A stretch of 64,000 bases of DNA from Bacteroidota bacterium (GTDB lineage: Bacteria > Bacteroidota > Bacteroidia > JABEUT01): the NCBI GenBank assembly GCA_013288345.1, contig JABDCA010000005.1, forward strand, positions 29,902-93,901, written 5' to 3'. The position numbers and the translations under genes were made by a program. Shown piece by piece: positions 61,764 through 64,000 of this stretch. The notes below the pieces were generated by a model. The model was given only the letters and a program-made list of their open reading frames with translations. It made no database searches and was not told where the DNA came from. Numbering within the stretch: position 1 is the stretch's first letter; every line of letters begins with the position of its first letter.

Positions 61764-63758
61764 ATGTTGCGAAAAATATTTCTTCTGGTTCTGTCCGTTT
61801 GCTTATATACAGGTTCATTTGCTCAGTTTGAAGTATCTAAACCGCAGCCTGAATACAAAAACTATAACTGGGAAGAAACTCCTAAGCTACATGAACTGTC
61901 AGCCGCTGAAAAAAAGAAAAACGAGGTAGTGATAAAAGACAAACGCATATTGGAATATTACTTCGATGCTTACGATACCCTTTCATTATATGTCACACAC
62001 CATTTTATAGTCCGTGTTAATTCAGATAAAGCCATAGAAGAAAACAATACTGCCTATATACAATTGGGCGAAGGCGTTAAGGTAATTGACCTGAAAGCCC
62101 GTGCCATTGCTAAAGATGGTAAGGTAACTTTGCTTAACCCTAAAAATGTAAAAGACGTTGATAATTATCAAAACTCCGGGCCATACAGGATACTTGCCAT
62201 TGACGGTATTGAAACCGGCGGAGAGGTGGAATATATATATACCGTAAGACGCCCTATACATATATATGGTACGGAATATATACGCAGAACCGCTTTGCAT
62301 AAACTGGTTGAAGTTGATATTTACTCACCAAAACAGTATGAGTTCCTGGCCAAAAGCTATAATGGCTTCCCTGATATGGTGACAGATTCCACTATAGATA
62401 CTAAACGACATCTTTTTTCAATTGGCCACAATATTGAAGGTTTTGACAATGAAGAATTTTCGGCGGCAGATGGCGCTTTAATGCGTTTAGAATATATACT
62501 TGCTTACGATAAAGTTAAAGATCCTGATACCCGATTGTATTCATATAGCGAGTTCTGCGCTAAAATATTTGACATACTTGATAAAGGAAGCGATAAGCAG
62601 GATTTGAAAACAGCTGAAAAAGTAATTGATACGATGAAGCTTAAAAAGTTTTCGGACGAGGATAAAATACGGCATATTGAAAGTGTAATTAAGGGCACCA
62701 TTGTTGTACGTGCAGATGTAGGTGGAGATAAGAGCGGAACACTCCCTGTAATATTTAAAAATCATGTATGCGATGAACTCGGAATAATGAAAGTATATCA
62801 TTTACTATTCAATGCCGCAGGTATTAAACACCAAATTGTTATGACGTCCGACAGATTCGATAAGCCTTTTGATGGTGATTTTGAGTCACGGACCTATTTG
62901 CAGAAATTCATGCTCTACTTCCCAGCTACTAATAACTACATTGCACCTACTGAAGTTGCATCACGCTATGGTTTTGTTCCGGCTGAATGGATATGCCAGA
63001 AAGGGTATTTTATGCATTCGCTTACTATTGGTAAAGATGTGCAAACAGGTGTTGGCCAGGTGCGTGATTTGCCTTGCAACGATTATAAAAAAACCACCGG
63101 TGAAATATATGCCGATGTAAAGTTCGACCTGGAATTGGGGGTTGTTAATCTTCACTTTAAACAAACCTTTTCGGGTTACGAGGCATATGCGTTCCAGCCA
63201 TTTTACAATTACCTGGCCGACCAGGACAGGAAAGATTTTACAGATAAGCTCTTCAAATCGATATTTGAAGATGCAAAGCCTACTAATGTAAAAGTATATG
63301 GCTATAATGAAAACGATATTTTCCGTAACCCATTTGTTATTGAAGCTGATTTCAGCACCAACAGTGTACTGGAAAAAACAGGTAATAAATACCTGTTTAA
63401 GGTTGGAGAATTGATTGGGCCTCAAAGCCAGTTATACCATGATTCGGTAAGGCACACACCTATTGAAAACAGGTATAACCACGGTTATCACCGCGAAATT
63501 AAATTCACTCTTCCCGATGGATATAAGGTAATGAACTTAGATGCTGTGAATATGGATGTGTATGATGGCAAAGCTACTGATGCACATACTATGGAGTTTC
63601 ATTCCTATTATAAAACAGATGGTAATACTGTAACTGTTTATTGCGACGAATACTATGCACAACTGCGTTACCCTATAACTATGTATGAGCAGTTCAGGAA
63701 TGTGATAAATGCTTCAGCAGATTTTAATAAAGTAGTGTTCTTCTTAGAGAAAAACTAA
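61764..63758 (+). CDS. DUF3857 protein with degenerate transglutaminase core
   Basis: 664 aa from the ATG at 61764, two bases after the preceding stop. Signal peptide (MLRKIFLLVLSVCLYTGSFA, cleavage before QFE). DUF3857 region at about 45-220 ('YFDAYDTLSLYVTHHFIVRV'), then a core resembling the previous protein: Cys kept in 'NHVCDELGIMKVYHLLFNAA', but in the region of the catalytic His it reads 'TYLQKFMLYFPAT', and in place of the Asp phrase 'NYIAPTEVA'. It is probably a non-catalytic partner of its neighbour. Similar paired genes are common in Bacteroidota. Confidence 0.82.
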   Translation: MLRKIFLLVLSVCLYTGSFAQFEVSKPQPEYKNYNWEETPKLHELSAAEKKKNEVVIKDKRILEYYFDAYDTLSLYVTHHFIVRVNSDKAIEENNTAYIQLGEGVKVIDLKARAIAKDGKVTLLNPKNVKDVDNYQNSGPYRILAIDGIETGGEVEYIYTVRRPIHIYGTEYIRRTALHKLVEVDIYSPKQYEFLAKSYNGFPDMVTDSTIDTKRHLFSIGHNIEGFDNEEFSAADGALMRLEYILAYDKVKDPDTRLYSYSEFCAKIFDILDKGSDKQDLKTAEKVIDTMKLKKFSDEDKIRHIESVIKGTIVVRADVGGDKSGTLPVIFKNHVCDELGIMKVYHLLFNAAGIKHQIVMTSDRFDKPFDGDFESRTYLQKFMLYFPATNNYIAPTEVASRYGFVPAEWICQKGYFMHSLTIGKDVQTGVGQVRDLPCNDYKKTTGEIYADVKFDLELGVVNLHFKQTFSGYEAYAFQPFYNYLADQDRKDFTDKLFKSIFEDAKPTNVKVYGYNENDIFRNPFVIEADFSTNSVLEKTGNKYLFKVGELIGPQSQLYHDSVRHTPIENRYNHGYHREIKFTLPDGYKVMNLDAVNMDVYDGKATDAHTMEFHSYYKTDGNTVTVYCDEYYAQLRYPITMYEQFRNVINASADFNKVVFFLEKN

Positions 63759-63761
63759 GCC

Positions 63762-64000
63762 ATGAATATTGAAGATATCCGTGCCTTTTGCAAAAAGCTA
63801 CCCGCAGCAACCGAAGATGTAAAGTGGGAAAATGACCTGTGCTTTTGTATTGGTGGAAAGATATTTTGTGGTGTACCTCTCACGGGTGAGCTAAGTGTTA
63901 CATTTAAAGTAACACCTGAAGAATTCGATGAGCTATCAGTACATGAAGGTTTTATACCCGCTCCTTACCTGGCCCGCAACAAATGGGTTTGCCTGAAAGA
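63762..64000 (+). CDS. YjbR/MmcQ-family protein (3' end outside window)
   Basis: The first 79 codons are present, three bases after the upstream stop, so it belongs to the same run. It begins 'MNIEDIRAFCKKLPAATEDV', then 'KWENDLCFCIGGKIFCGV', 'VTPEEFDELS' and 'IPAPYLARNKWVCLKE', the usual YjbR/MmcQ fold (CyaY-like, DNA-binding-like). These are small cytosolic proteins of about 115-120 aa; function unclear. Confidence 0.85.
   Translation, partial: MNIEDIRAFCKKLPAATEDVKWENDLCFCIGGKIFCGVPLTGELSVTFKVTPEEFDELSVHEGFIPAPYLARNKWVCLK

Overview
The window reads as one contiguous piece of a Bacteroidota chromosome, probably in the Chitinophagales/Sphingobacteriales range; no finer placement is possible from sequence alone. 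Supporting signs are several secreted proteins ending in type IX secretion (T9SS) C-terminal sorting modules, SprB-type repeats, Bacteroidota-style promoters (TAnnTTTG at -7) with few Shine-Dalgarno sequences, DUF3857/transglutaminase and DUF3943 proteins, and sphingomyelin-synthase-like PAP2 enzymes. No prophage, insertion sequence or CRISPR array was seen.

Layout. 1-7100: two tandem giant surface proteins that share a 2,495-bp identical segment. 7155-10200: a 2-hydroxyacid dehydrogenase, dxr and a PAP2 phosphatase. 10213-15978: an envelope cluster, all on the minus strand, with PAP2 enzymes, DUF3943, a 50-aa membrane protein and small secreted proteins. 16203-19988: rseP, a secreted protein and an ALDH7-type dehydrogenase. 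20157-28042: two T9SS cargo proteins, one of 2,170 aa. 28166-34529: sugar-phosphate isomerase, lipB, a MORN_2-repeat protein, an unknown secreted protein and an M13 lipoprotein peptidase. 34530-35183: tRNA-Ser(UGA) with terminators and a fragment of a tRNA 3' end. 35184-38355: lipoprotein, cupin, small membrane protein, Crp/Fnr regulator, methyltransferase. 38437-40104: an ECF sigma-factor gene split by an inversion. 40182-42916: YCII, TrmO, AI-2E transporter, holin-like pair. 42946-50402: an eight-gene TetR-TolC-adaptor-ABC efflux operon ending in a sphingomyelin-synthase-like enzyme. 50549-53822: a CsbD stress operon and a divergent DUF748 gene. 53824-64000: GNAT, Ada, Crp-like regulator, then an operon of a TPR/MORN_2 protein, two DUF3857 proteins and a YjbR protein that runs off the window.

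Most notable observations. (1) A 1.4-kb segment bounded by 33-bp perfect inverted repeats (38625-38657 and 40072-40104) is inverted so that it cuts an ECF sigma-factor gene in two. Flipping it back gives an uninterrupted 185-codon sigma factor followed by two membrane-protein genes in the same direction. This is a candidate invertible switch, a fixed inversion or an assembly chimera. (2) Two promoters 36 kb apart, one for the PAP2/DUF3943 operon and one for the CsbD operon, share the same architecture: an identical 10-mer at the -7 position, then TTACATAAC exactly 30 bp away, then a second TTACAT 21 bp further. Three more promoters fit the geometry less well. This points to an undescribed envelope-stress regulon. 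(3) The giant-protein repeat is identical up to 12 codons before the stop, where nearly every codon abruptly differs, as expected after recent gene conversion.

Starts were moved inward from the longest reading frames where a signal peptide, lipobox, promoter or neighbouring stop argued for it; this is stated in each entry.
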